Part shown: piece by piece, positions 8,621 to 16,331 of the stretch
Layout of the letters: every line of letters starts with the position of its first letter
Numbering within the stretch: position 1 is the stretch's first letter
Source of the DNA: CAIYPG01 sp903864555
GTDB lineage: Bacteria > Pseudomonadota > Gammaproteobacteria > Burkholderiales > SG8-39
DNA length: 64,000 nt
Direction: 5' to 3'
Assembly: GCA_947474715.1 (NCBI GenBank)
Contig: CANJJT010000007.1
Coordinates: 1 to 64,000, forward strand
Program-made: the position numbers and the translations under genes
The notes under the pieces: model-generated
What the model saw: only the letters and a program-made list of their open reading frames with translations
The model's database searches: none
Told to the model about the DNA's origin: nothing

Positions 8621-9304
8621 TCAGGACCGTCCCGTCAAAACCAGTCGCGCAGCCACTTCAAGGTCGGGAACGATGCGCTCGCAGGCCAGGCCATCGACAG
8701 ATTCGCCCTCGTTGTATCCGTAGGGAACGCACCACGCCGTGCATCCCGCCCGAACCGCCGCCTCCACATCATGCCGGGAATCCCCGATCATCAGTGTGTC
8801 GCCGGGCGCCACACCCAGCCGGTCGCAGGCATGCAGCACAGGCGCCGGGTCCGGTTTGCGCACAGTCAGCGTGTCGCCGCTCACCACGACACCGAAGTAG
8901 GATTCCCAGCCCATGAGTCGAACCAGATCCACAGTGAAGCGCGCCGCCTTGTTGGTGACCACCCCCATAGGCACTCCGGCATCGGAAAGCATGCGCAAGG
9001 CGCATTCAACGCCAGTGTAGGGTCTTGAGCGGCGGCCAGACTCGCGGCCATACCAACGCTCGAAGATCATCCTTGCAGAATCAGCTTCGGCAATCGTCGG
9101 AACGGTCCGGCCCCCGGCCCTGAGGCAGCGCTCTACCAAGACCGCAATGCCGCGACCTACAAAGGATGCAATGCTGGCTTCATCCAGTTCGGGCAGGCCC
9201 AGTTCCCGCAACATGCCGTTGGAACAGAAAGCAAGATCAGGCACCGTATCCAGCAGGGTACCGTCCAGGTCAAACAGTACCGCCCGAAAACGACTGGCTG
9301 GCAT
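8621..9304 (-). CDS. gph: Phosphoglycolate phosphatase
   Basis: HAD-superfamily hydrolase of 227 residues that removes phosphate from 2-phosphoglycolate. Motif I is FDLDGTLLDTVPDL, motif II the VVTNKAARFT segment, the lysine lies in VRKPDPAPVLHAC and motif IV is GDSRHDVEAA. It begins 11 bases after rpe ends, an order (rpe-gph-trpE) common in betaproteobacteria. Here a flavoprotein gene has been placed between gph and trpE. Confidence 0.92.
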   Translation of the reverse strand: MPASRFRAVLFDLDGTLLDTVPDLAFCSNGMLRELGLPELDEASIASFVGRGIAVLVERCLRAGGRTVPTIAEADSARMIFERWYGRESGRRSRPYTGVECALRMLSDAGVPMGVVTNKAARFTVDLVRLMGWESYFGVVVSGDTLTVRKPDPAPVLHACDRLGVAPGDTLMIGDSRHDVEAAVRAGCTAWCVPYGYNEGESVDGLACERIVPDLEVAARLVLTGRS

Positions 9305-9315
9305 TGCGACAGCGG

Positions 9316-9984
9316 TCAGGAAATGCCGACGAGCGCGGCGCGCATGGCTGAAATCGTCGCCAGGTAATCCGTGGAACCGAAAATTGCCGAACCGGCCACG
9401 AAAGTGTCGGCTCCGGCACGCGCCACCTCGGCGATGTTGTCCAGCTTGATGCCCCCATCGACTTCCAGCAGAACCTCGCGACCACAGGCATCAATCCGGC
9501 GGCGAACCTCACGAATCTTGGGCAGGGCCGAATCAATGAACTTCTGGCCCCCGAAACCGGGATTCACGGACATGATCAGCACCAGATCCAGCTTGTCGAG
9601 CACATGATCCAGCCAGTGCAACGGCGTGGCAGGATTGAATACCAGACCGGCCCTGCAACCGCATTCATGAATGAGGCTGATGGTGCGGTCGACATGCTCG
9701 CTTGCTTCGGGATGGAAACTGATGAGGTTGGCCCCGGCCTTTGCAAAATCACCGACGATCCGGTCCACCGGCTTCACCATGAGGTGCACGTCGATCACGG
9801 CATCGGTAATGGGGCGAATCGCCTGGCAGACCATCGGGCCCACCGTCAGATTGGGCACGTAGTGATTGTCCATGACGTCGAAATGAATCATGTCGGCGCC
9901 GGCCTTCATGACGTCAGAGACCTCCTCGCCCAGGCGCGCGAAATCTGCCGATAGAATGCTGGGTGCAATGCGAAAGCGTTTCAT
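9316..9984 (-). CDS. rpe: Ribulose-phosphate 3-epimerase
   Basis: TIM-barrel enzyme of 222 residues interconverting ribulose-5-phosphate and xylulose-5-phosphate in the pentose phosphate or Calvin pathway. Diagnostic segments are IAPSILSADFARLG at the N-terminus, MIHFDVMDNHYVPNLT, VDVHLMVKPVDR, LVLIMSVNPGFGGQKFI and EVDGGIKLDN. The start at 9984 (MKRFRIAPS) matches family N-termini; an ATG seven codons earlier is possible. First gene of the minus-strand rpe-gph run, divergent from apaG. Confidence 0.95.
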   Translation of the reverse strand: MKRFRIAPSILSADFARLGEEVSDVMKAGADMIHFDVMDNHYVPNLTVGPMVCQAIRPITDAVIDVHLMVKPVDRIVGDFAKAGANLISFHPEASEHVDRTISLIHECGCRAGLVFNPATPLHWLDHVLDKLDLVLIMSVNPGFGGQKFIDSALPKIREVRRRIDACGREVLLEVDGGIKLDNIAEVARAGADTFVAGSAIFGSTDYLATISAMRAALVGIS

Positions 9985-10029
9985 GTCCGTATTGTAGCGC
10001 TGCATGTGGCACTGATCTGCACGTGCTGC

Positions 10030-10058
10030 TTGTCAGCCTGATTCAATTCGTGTGCAAT
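10030..10058 (+). promoter_or_regulatory. Candidate sigma-70 promoter for apaG
   Basis: TTGTCA (10030-10035) and TGCAAT (10053-10058) are separated by 17 bases in the divergent rpe/apaG gap. The -35 matches well and the -10 matches at four of six positions. Confidence 0.35.
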
Positions 10059-10092
10059 AGCATCGCTTCATCAGGCGGGACATTTTCCCGAC

Positions 10093-10109
10093 GGGCGGAT
10101 TCTCCGCCC
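10093..10109 (+). repeat. Hairpin in the apaG leader
   Basis: Perfect 7-bp inverted repeat GGGCGGA / TCCGCCC with a 3-base loop, about 30 bases before the apaG start and downstream of its candidate promoter. No T-run follows, so it is not an evident terminator. It may shape the 5' end of the transcript. Confidence 0.35.
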
Positions 10110-10139
10110 TTCCCCACCCAGAAAGGATGACCGGCCGAC

Positions 10140-10520
10140 ATGGCGGGCAATAAGTACGAAATCACAGTGTCCACCCAGACACGCTACATCCCGGAGCAGT
10201 CGGATGAGGCGAAGAGCCGTTTTGTCTTCGCCTACACCATCACCATCCGCAACACCGGAAAAGTATCCGCCCAACTGATCTCGCGGCACTGGGTCATCTC
10301 CGACAGCAACAATCAGGTCCAGGAGGTTCGCGGGCTTGGCGTCGTCGGTGCGCAACCGCTGATCAAGCCCGAGGAATCGTTCGAATACACCAGCGGGACC
10401 GCGCTCGCAACCCCGGTTGGAACCATGCATGGCACCTACCAGATGGTGGCGGAAGACGGCACTTCGTTCGAGGCGCCCATTCCAGCATTCACCCTGTCAG
10501 TACCACGCGTCCTGCACTGA
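10140..10520 (+). CDS. apaG: ApaG domain protein
   Basis: Small fibronectin-like beta-sandwich protein of 126 residues, the normal ApaG length. Visible are YIPEQSDEAKSRFVFAYTITI, LISRHWVISDSN, the glycine-rich VRGLGVVGAQPLI and YTSGTALATPVGTMHGTYQMV. ApaG binds metal and pyrophosphate, and its cellular role is poorly defined. In enterics it sits in the rsmA-apaG-apaH operon; here it is divergent from rpe and far from rsmA, which is in the lptD operon of this window. Confidence 0.95.
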   Translation: MAGNKYEITVSTQTRYIPEQSDEAKSRFVFAYTITIRNTGKVSAQLISRHWVISDSNNQVQEVRGLGVVGAQPLIKPEESFEYTSGTALATPVGTMHGTYQMVAEDGTSFEAPIPAFTLSVPRVLH

Positions 10521-10532
10521 ATCGGGCCGGTG

Positions 10533-10628
10533 TCATTTTTTCTTCGGCCAGGTCCACCAGACGATGAAGGCTGCCAGCCCAAGGGCCAGCACACCTTCGA
10601 GTATGAAAATCCACAAACCTGATTGCAT
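10533..10628 (-). CDS. 31-residue single-pass membrane microprotein
   Basis: A short minus-strand frame encodes MQSGLWIFILEGVLALGLAA then FIVWWTWPKKK. It has one hydrophobic segment (residues about 5-27) with an aromatic belt (WWTW) and a lysine tail, the layout of a small inner-membrane protein. GGAG lies about 12 bases before the ATG. It fits between apaG and mltA, its start codon lying only a few bases from the mltA start on the other strand. The function is unknown. Composition and topology argue for a real gene rather than chance. Confidence 0.6.
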   Translation of the reverse strand: MQSGLWIFILEGVLALGLAAFIVWWTWPKKK

Positions 10629-10634
10629 GATCCC

Positions 10635-11927
10635 GTGTCACTCCGAAACGCTGTTTCCGCCATCATAAGGCACGCCCTGCCTGCGATGGCAATCCTGTTC
10701 GCCGGTTGCGCCAGCCTGGAGCGGGCTCCCGGCACGACGACTCCCGTGGCCACACATTCCCTGCCTGCAACTGCCGTGGCCACCTGTCCGGCGGCGCCTG
10801 CAGCGCCGGCGTGTCCGGTTTGTCCGGCGTGCCCCGCCGTGAAACCGGAGCCTCCGGCCACCAAAGTGCCCATCCTGGCACCCGTCAGCTTTTCGGAGCT
10901 TGCCGGATGGCAAACCGATGATCTGGCCGCAGCCTGGAGTGCTTTTCGTTCATCCTGCCATGCCCTGCGATTCCAGCCCGCCTGGAAAGGGGCCTGCGGC
11001 GAAGCGGCAAAACTGAATTCCACCCCGGGCAGCGTTGCCGTTCGCAGATTTTTTGAAACCCACTTCCTGCCTTACCGGGCGGCCAGCCCCGACGGCAATG
11101 TCACGGGACTAGCGACCGGCTACTACGAACCGCTCCTGAAAGGCAGCCGCACCCGCAAGAGCCCGTATATCCACCCCCTGTACGCACCACCAGATGATCT
11201 GCTTGTCGTGGACCTCGCCGGCATCAATCCCGAACTCAGGAACATCCGGTTGCGGGGGCGCCTGGAAGGCAGGCGGGTGGTGCCGTACTGGACCCGTGGC
11301 GAAATCAGCCAAGGCGCGGGAGGCGCCAGCGGACGTGAAGTTGTCTGGGTGGACGAACCCGTCGAAGCTTTTTTCCTGGAGGTACAGGGCTCCGGACGAA
11401 TTCAGCTGGACTCCGGTGAAACCATCAGGCTCAGCTATGCAGACCAGAACGGCCATCCCTACCAGTCGATAGGCCGATGGCTCATTGACCAGGGAGAACT
11501 CAAAGCCAGTGAAGCCTCCATGCAGGGTATCAAGGCCTGGGCCCGGGCCAACCCGTCACGCTTGCGTGAACTGCTCGACCGTAACCCCAGCTACGTCTTC
11601 TTCCAGGAAAAGCCGGTTGGCGACCCCCAGGCTGGTCCGGCTGGCGCCCAGGGGATTCCGCTGACACCAGGCCGGTCCATCGCCGTGGATCCACGATTCA
11701 TCCCGCTGGGGGCACCGGTGATGCTCTCCACCACCATGCCAAACTCCGAGGTCCCGTTGGAACGACTGGTGGTGGCTCAGGACACTGGCGGGGCAATACG
11801 CGGCGCGGTCAGGGCTGATTTTTTCTGGGGCTTCGGGTCGGAAGCGGGCGAATTAGCCGGACGCATGCGCCAAAGCCTGAAAATGTGGGTCCTGCTGCCC
11901 AAAGGGTATCCGCTCCCCGCCAACTAG
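10635..11927 (+). CDS. mltA: Membrane-bound lytic murein transglycosylase A
   Basis: Outer-membrane lipoprotein that cleaves peptidoglycan glycan strands with 1,6-anhydro product formation. The N-terminus is a lipoprotein signal ending ILFAGC (lipobox), then a Pro/Ala/Cys-rich linker with repeated CP pairs. The MltA domain shows ATGYYEPLLKGSRTR, EAFFLEVQGSGRIQL and PYQSIGRWLIDQGEL. The C-terminal 3D barrel shows SIAVDPRFIPLGAPV and VAQDTGGAIRGAVRADFFWGF, including the catalytic-type Asp. A GTG start at 10635 gives the cleanest signal peptide; TTG at 10623 is an alternative. Confidence 0.93.
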   Translation: MSLRNAVSAIIRHALPAMAILFAGCASLERAPGTTTPVATHSLPATAVATCPAAPAAPACPVCPACPAVKPEPPATKVPILAPVSFSELAGWQTDDLAAAWSAFRSSCHALRFQPAWKGACGEAAKLNSTPGSVAVRRFFETHFLPYRAASPDGNVTGLATGYYEPLLKGSRTRKSPYIHPLYAPPDDLLVVDLAGINPELRNIRLRGRLEGRRVVPYWTRGEISQGAGGASGREVVWVDEPVEAFFLEVQGSGRIQLDSGETIRLSYADQNGHPYQSIGRWLIDQGELKASEASMQGIKAWARANPSRLRELLDRNPSYVFFQEKPVGDPQAGPAGAQGIPLTPGRSIAVDPRFIPLGAPVMLSTTMPNSEVPLERLVVAQDTGGAIRGAVRADFFWGFGSEAGELAGRMRQSLKMWVLLPKGYPLPAN

Positions 11928-11943
11928 CCGAATCGGCAGCGAC

Positions 11944-12678
11944 TCAGCGGCGGACGCTCTCGTCCATGGCTCGCTGCAATTCTTCGGCGCGCGCCCCCAC
12001 GACTCGCACGCCGCTGGTGGTGAAACTGACCGGGGTTGCACGTACCTTAAGCTTCTCTCCCAGGGCCAGCCACTTGTCCACGGGAGCCGTGCAACCTGCC
12101 ATCCTGGCGGGCGGGCGATTGCGCAGCATGAGATCAAGATAGGCCTTGGCCCTGTCCGGGGCACACCAGATCCGTGTCGCCATTTCCGGCGACTCGTCCT
12201 TGCGCAGGATCGGGTAAAGGAAGGTGTAGACGGTGACGTCATCCAGCTTGGCGAGACTCTGATCAAGCTGCCTGCAAAAGGAACAGAAAGGGTCGGAGAA
12301 CACTGCGACTACACGCCTGCCATTGCCACGCACCTGCTTGATCGCCAGATCCAGGGGAAGGTCCTCGAACCGGATGGCATTCAACTTGTCCAGCCGTTCC
12401 TGTGTGAGGTTGCGGCGTGATTTCAGCTCGTAGACATTCCCGCTTAACAGGTAGGAGGCCGCCTCGTCAGTGTAGGCAATCTCCCTGTCATCGCCTGCAA
12501 CCACGATTTCATACAGCCCCAGGAACTGCGCCTTTCGCACGCCTTCGATCTTGACCCCGAAGCGTGACTCAACCAAGCGCTTGATGGAATCTTCCTGTGA
12601 CTGTGCACCAGCACCGGCGGCACAGGCCCAGAGTGCCACACCCAGAACCAGCAACCATCTCGAAAAACCTTCGCGCAT
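11944..12678 (-). CDS. dsbC: Thiol:disulfide interchange protein DsbC
   Basis: Periplasmic disulfide isomerase of 244 residues. The order is a Sec signal (WLLVLGVALWACAAGAGAQ), an N-terminal dimerisation domain (IKRLVESRFGVKIEGV), a linker and a thioredoxin fold with the active-site motif CSFC in FSDPFCSFCRQLDQSL. The cis-Pro loop appears as VRATPVSFT. The active site is CSFC instead of the enteric CGYC, still a CxxC pair. The start at 12678 has CGGAG upstream. It follows the UbiH-family gene by 29 bases on the same strand, so it may be co-transcribed. Confidence 0.9.
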   Translation of the reverse strand: MREGFSRWLLVLGVALWACAAGAGAQSQEDSIKRLVESRFGVKIEGVRKAQFLGLYEIVVAGDDREIAYTDEAASYLLSGNVYELKSRRNLTQERLDKLNAIRFEDLPLDLAIKQVRGNGRRVVAVFSDPFCSFCRQLDQSLAKLDDVTVYTFLYPILRKDESPEMATRIWCAPDRAKAYLDLMLRNRPPARMAGCTAPVDKWLALGEKLKVRATPVSFTTSGVRVVGARAEELQRAMDESVRR

Positions 12679-12707
12679 GCAGACTCCGGAGAATTGTGGG
12701 TTGCCTC

Positions 12708-13868
12708 TCATCCTAGCGCATGACGCACGAGCAGCGTCTTGAAAGCGGACAGAGAATTCACTGCCCTCATGCCGGATTGGCGCACTCGCCGGAGACTGGC
12801 CGCCTCCGAATGGAACAGCCAGTCCAATCCATCCGTCGCCCAGCGCATCGCCAGGATGTCTTCCTTGCGTCGCCTTTCGAATCGGCGAAGCGCCAGGACA
12901 TCGCCCGGATCACGGATGCGTCGATCCGACAACACGTCTGCAAGTGCAGCAGCGTCCTGCAATCCGAGATTGACACCCTGTCCCGCGAGCGGATGTACCA
13001 CATGCGCCGCATCACCCACCAGCGCCACCCGCGGTCCGACCATGCTGGACACCGCCATCCGCGCTATCGGAAATGCCGCGGCCGGCGCAAGCATCGTCAG
13101 CCCGCCCAGCACCCCATGGCCGGCTGCGGCCACCCGCGCACACAGGTCTGGGGGCGGCAAACTCATCAGTTCACCGGCCTGAATTTCAGAGGTCGACCAG
13201 ACCATCGACATGCGACGCCCCGGCAGCGGTAGCCATGCCAGCACACCATCAGGCCGAAACCACTGGAAAGCCGTATTGCCATGCGGCCGCTCACACTCGA
13301 AATTGGCGACCACGCCCATCTGCCGGTCAGGATGCTGCTTGGCAGCAATGCCTACTGCCTGCCGAACGAACGAACGTGCTCCGTCGGCACCGACAAGCAG
13401 GCGTGTCTGTAGTTGGCGTCCATCTGCCATGCCCAGGTCCATGCTTCCAGCCAGCGGAGCGAGTTCAGCCGGAGTAGCCGGACACAGCAGTTCAAGATTT
13501 TCCTGTCGCTGCATGCCTGACCAGAGGGCGCGGGAAATGGCCCCAGCCTCGACGATCCAGGCCAATTCCGGTACTCCGGCTTCATAAGCGGTGAATTCCA
13601 GCCGTCCTCCGTCGCCACCGGAAACAAGCATGCGCTGCACCGGACACATTCTTGCCTGGTCCATTGCAGCCCAAGCGCCGATTCTGCCCAGAAAGAGCCG
13701 ATTGACCGGGGATATGGCATAAATCCTGATGTCCCAGCCATCCGTCTGCACAGGCGCACGAGGCTCAATCAGGGAAAGGCTGAAGTGGCTTTCCGACATG
13801 GCTGCGGCAAATGCCGCACCCACCGGACCGCCCCCCACTATGCCAATGTCGCTGTGCATGAAAGCCAT
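12708..13868 (-). CDS. UbiH/UbiI/UbiF-family FAD-dependent hydroxylase
   Basis: Flavoprotein monooxygenase of 386 residues, probably a ring hydroxylase of ubiquinone synthesis. The N-terminal dinucleotide motif is IGIVGGGPVGAAFAAAM, the middle DG motif is LVGADGARSFVRQAVG, and the second FAD motif is VALVGDAAHVVHPLAGQGVNLGLQD. Another family member (39683-40855) follows pepP, so this one is likely a hydroxylase for a different ring position; which one cannot be told by eye. Start at 13868 or the ATG at 13859. Confidence 0.85.
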   Translation of the reverse strand: MAFMHSDIGIVGGGPVGAAFAAAMSESHFSLSLIEPRAPVQTDGWDIRIYAISPVNRLFLGRIGAWAAMDQARMCPVQRMLVSGGDGGRLEFTAYEAGVPELAWIVEAGAISRALWSGMQRQENLELLCPATPAELAPLAGSMDLGMADGRQLQTRLLVGADGARSFVRQAVGIAAKQHPDRQMGVVANFECERPHGNTAFQWFRPDGVLAWLPLPGRRMSMVWSTSEIQAGELMSLPPPDLCARVAAAGHGVLGGLTMLAPAAAFPIARMAVSSMVGPRVALVGDAAHVVHPLAGQGVNLGLQDAAALADVLSDRRIRDPGDVLALRRFERRRKEDILAMRWATDGLDWLFHSEAASLRRVRQSGMRAVNSLSAFKTLLVRHALG

Positions 13869-13936
13869 GGCTCATTGTAACGGGCGCTCGGCAGGCACCA
13901 TTCAGTCGTGTGCTTTTGCGCCGGCATGACCAAGCC

Positions 13937-13965
13937 TTGACCGGAGTGCACAATAAAAGGACAAT
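13937..13965 (+). promoter_or_regulatory. Promoter of tRNA-Met
   Basis: TTGACC (13937-13942), a 17-base spacer, then GACAAT (13960-13965) place the transcription start a few bases before the mature tRNA 5' end. This is the expected geometry for a stand-alone tRNA gene. Confidence 0.55.
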
Positions 13966-13977
13966 TCCGCGTTCTGT

Positions 13978-14054
<77 letters not shown>

Positions 14055-14111
14055 TCACTTTTCCCGGCCGCCTGAATCTTCTGCAGTCCGGATCGCCCGA
14101 AGCGGACAGGT

Positions 14112-14135
14112 CCTGGCCGGCAGATGCCGGCCAGG
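14112..14135 (+). repeat. Perfect 10-bp hairpin between tRNA-Met and the TPR cassette
   Basis: CCTGGCCGGC and GCCGGCCAGG pair perfectly around an AGAT tetraloop, 25 bases before the first TPR gene. No T-run follows, so it is not a classical terminator. It could protect the tRNA precursor 3' end, attenuate read-through into the TPR genes or be their leader structure. Confidence 0.5.
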
Positions 14136-14160
14136 TATATGAGCAGGCGCGATCGCTTCA

Positions 14161-15906
14161 ATGGCCAACAATCTGAAACGGGCGCGGGGACTGTTCCTCC
14201 AGGGACTGGATGTATTGGGCAGTGGGGACTCGCCCGCGGCCGAAGCCCTGTTCCGGCAATCCGTCGAACTGGATCCGCAACGACCGGCAGCACTGGCCCA
14301 CCTCGCCATTGCCCTGCTGGCGCAGCATCGGCCCGATGAGGCAAAGACCTGGGCAGAGAAAGCCCTGACTCGCGATCCCGCGCTGGCCGGAGCCTGGTTC
14401 GTGCTGGGGAAAATTCTCGCCGAAAACGGCCGCCATGATCCGGCATTTCGCGCCTTCGAGAAAGCCGTGGCCGGCGATCCTGTTCATGCGGATGCATGGT
14501 TGGGACTGGGGCGGGCGGCAATCGCCATGGGTCGGCACGAACAAGGCCTGGGCTGCCTGCGCAAATCACTGGAAATCAGGCCTGCTCAGGCACGCGTCTG
14601 GCTGGAGCTCGGCCAACACCTGCAGAAGCAATGGCAGCTGGCAGGAGCACTCGATGCCGTCTCAAAGGCCATCGCCCTGGATCCGTCGATGGTCGCCGCC
14701 TGGGAGCGCCAGGGGGCTCTCCTGCTTGTGCTCAAGCGGGAAGCCGAAGCTCGGCAGTCCCTGGACCAGGCAGTCTTGCTCGACCCTAAAAACCCGATGG
14801 CCTGGTTCACCCGCGGCAACGTCATGCAGGCGCTCGACTGCTACGAGGATGCGCTGAATTGCTATGACAAGGCAATTGCCGCAGATTCCGGGCTGGATGA
14901 TGCCTGGTCGGCACGCGCCAGCCTGTATGTCTCCGATGTGGCCAACGTCGATCGCGCCATCGCCGAGAGCCGACGAAGCTGGTCCAGCTTCGTCGGCCAT
15001 GTCATGGAAAACGTGAAAGCACAGCCGCAGGCTGTCACGCTTCAGCACTTCCGGCTCAGGCACGACCTGGAGCAGGCAGCCTACCTGCGTACCCGTGACT
15101 ATCCGGCGGAGGGAGTTGCGGATTTCATGGCCACCGCGGAGCGCCTGCTTGCGTCAGCCGGGTCATCCGATACAGCAATCAGCCCTTCGGCAGCAGACTG
15201 GGCTTGCATGAGGCCGTATCTGCAAGCGCCGCTCTACTATGAAATGCCGCAACTCTTCGGAACCTGCCTCAATCCGCACAACGACTGGCAAGCCATCGAG
15301 GAAGCCTATCTGTCAGGCTCACCACAACTGGTAACCATCGACAATTTTCTTTCCACCGAAGCGCTTGCAGCCTTTCGCGAGTTCGCGCTGGTCTCGAAAA
15401 TCTGGCTGGCCGAGTACGCCAACAAGTACCTCGGTGCATTCGCCAATCGCGGCTTCCTCTCGCCGCTGCACCTGCAACTGGCCCGCGAGTTGTCCTCCAC
15501 CATGCCCAGGGTTTTCCAGGACTACCGCCTGACACAGCTCTGGGGTTTCAAGTACGATGCCACGATGGGACAGGGAATCAATGTGCATGCCGATTTTGCG
15601 CGGGTCAACCTGAACTTCTGGCTTACCCCCGACGAATTCAACCTCGACCCGGCCAGCGGCGGGTTGAAGGTGTATGACGTGCCCTCACCGAATGACTGGC
15701 CCTATTACGACTACAACGAGAACGAGAAGAAAATCTACGGATTCCTCGCAGACAAGCACGCCCAGTGCGTGAAAGTACCGTACCGGTGCAACCGCGCGGT
15801 CCTGTTCAATTCCGCACTGTTCCACGAGACCGACGAGATCCATTTCCAGCCCGGCTATGAAAGCAGGCGGATCAACTTCACCTATCTGTTCGGAAGGCAA
15901 CTGTGA
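14161..15906 (+). CDS. TPR protein with C-terminal 2OG-Fe(II) oxygenase-like domain
   Basis: Protein of 581 residues. Residues 1-265 are about seven to eight divergent TPR units, residues 265-375 a linker, and residues 375-581 a domain with a dioxygenase-like pattern: HxD at H476/D478 (in NVHADFARVNLNFWL), distal H555 (in SALFHETD) and R569/R570 before the conserved end NFTYLFGRQL. HxD...H...R is the iron and 2-oxoglutarate signature of prolyl-hydroxylase-like enzymes, so hydroxylation of a protein or glycan is a reasonable guess. The C-terminal domain is shared with the gene at 16332. The stop overlaps the next start (GTGA). Confidence 0.75.
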   Translation: MANNLKRARGLFLQGLDVLGSGDSPAAEALFRQSVELDPQRPAALAHLAIALLAQHRPDEAKTWAEKALTRDPALAGAWFVLGKILAENGRHDPAFRAFEKAVAGDPVHADAWLGLGRAAIAMGRHEQGLGCLRKSLEIRPAQARVWLELGQHLQKQWQLAGALDAVSKAIALDPSMVAAWERQGALLLVLKREAEARQSLDQAVLLDPKNPMAWFTRGNVMQALDCYEDALNCYDKAIAADSGLDDAWSARASLYVSDVANVDRAIAESRRSWSSFVGHVMENVKAQPQAVTLQHFRLRHDLEQAAYLRTRDYPAEGVADFMATAERLLASAGSSDTAISPSAADWACMRPYLQAPLYYEMPQLFGTCLNPHNDWQAIEEAYLSGSPQLVTIDNFLSTEALAAFREFALVSKIWLAEYANKYLGAFANRGFLSPLHLQLARELSSTMPRVFQDYRLTQLWGFKYDATMGQGINVHADFARVNLNFWLTPDEFNLDPASGGLKVYDVPSPNDWPYYDYNENEKKIYGFLADKHAQCVKVPYRCNRAVLFNSALFHETDEIHFQPGYESRRINFTYLFGRQL

Positions 15907-16307
15907 GCATGGCCTGCAACCAGCAACCCGCTCCCGCGGCGCGCTCCGAACCCTCCCCGGTACGGCACAAGCGCTTCGCCGGAGGCATTCTTGCCACCCT
16001 GGCGTTCGCCGTTTTCGCCAACGCTGCAAGTGCCCAGATACTGCCCAGGAACATTCCCCTTGAAGCCAAAAGGGCGCAAGTGCGACATCTCCAGGAAATG
16101 CTGCTCTCCATCGACGGCAAACCCGTCTTGCTGTCACCCGGAGGCCATATTCGTGATCGAAACAACCTGATCATCGTGCCCTCCCAGCTACCCGCGCTGG
16201 GCGCATTGGGACGCTATCTTCTGGACACGAATGGGCAGGCATCTCGCGTCTGGTTGCTGACCGCGGAAGAGGCGGCCGGCAATGACAAACAGGCCGCATC
16301 GCGCTGA
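15903..16307 (+). CDS. Small secreted protein of unknown function
   Basis: Protein of 134 residues. After a basic N-region (VRHKRFAGG) comes a hydrophobic stretch ILATLAFAVFANAASAQ ending in an A-x-A signal-peptidase site, so it is probably exported to the periplasm. The mature part contains SIDGKPVLLSPGGHIRDRNN and LGALGRYLLDTNGQASRVWL; no family is recognised. The GTG start overlaps the stop of the upstream TPR-oxygenase gene and has GGAAGG well placed. ATG at 15909 is the alternative. The overlap implies translational coupling and a shared role with the TPR proteins. Confidence 0.7.
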   Translation: MSMACNQQPAPAARSEPSPVRHKRFAGGILATLAFAVFANAASAQILPRNIPLEAKRAQVRHLQEMLLSIDGKPVLLSPGGHIRDRNNLIIVPSQLPALGALGRYLLDTNGQASRVWLLTAEEAAGNDKQAASR

Positions 16308-16331
16308 TGCGGAAATCTGGAGCCTGACCTC

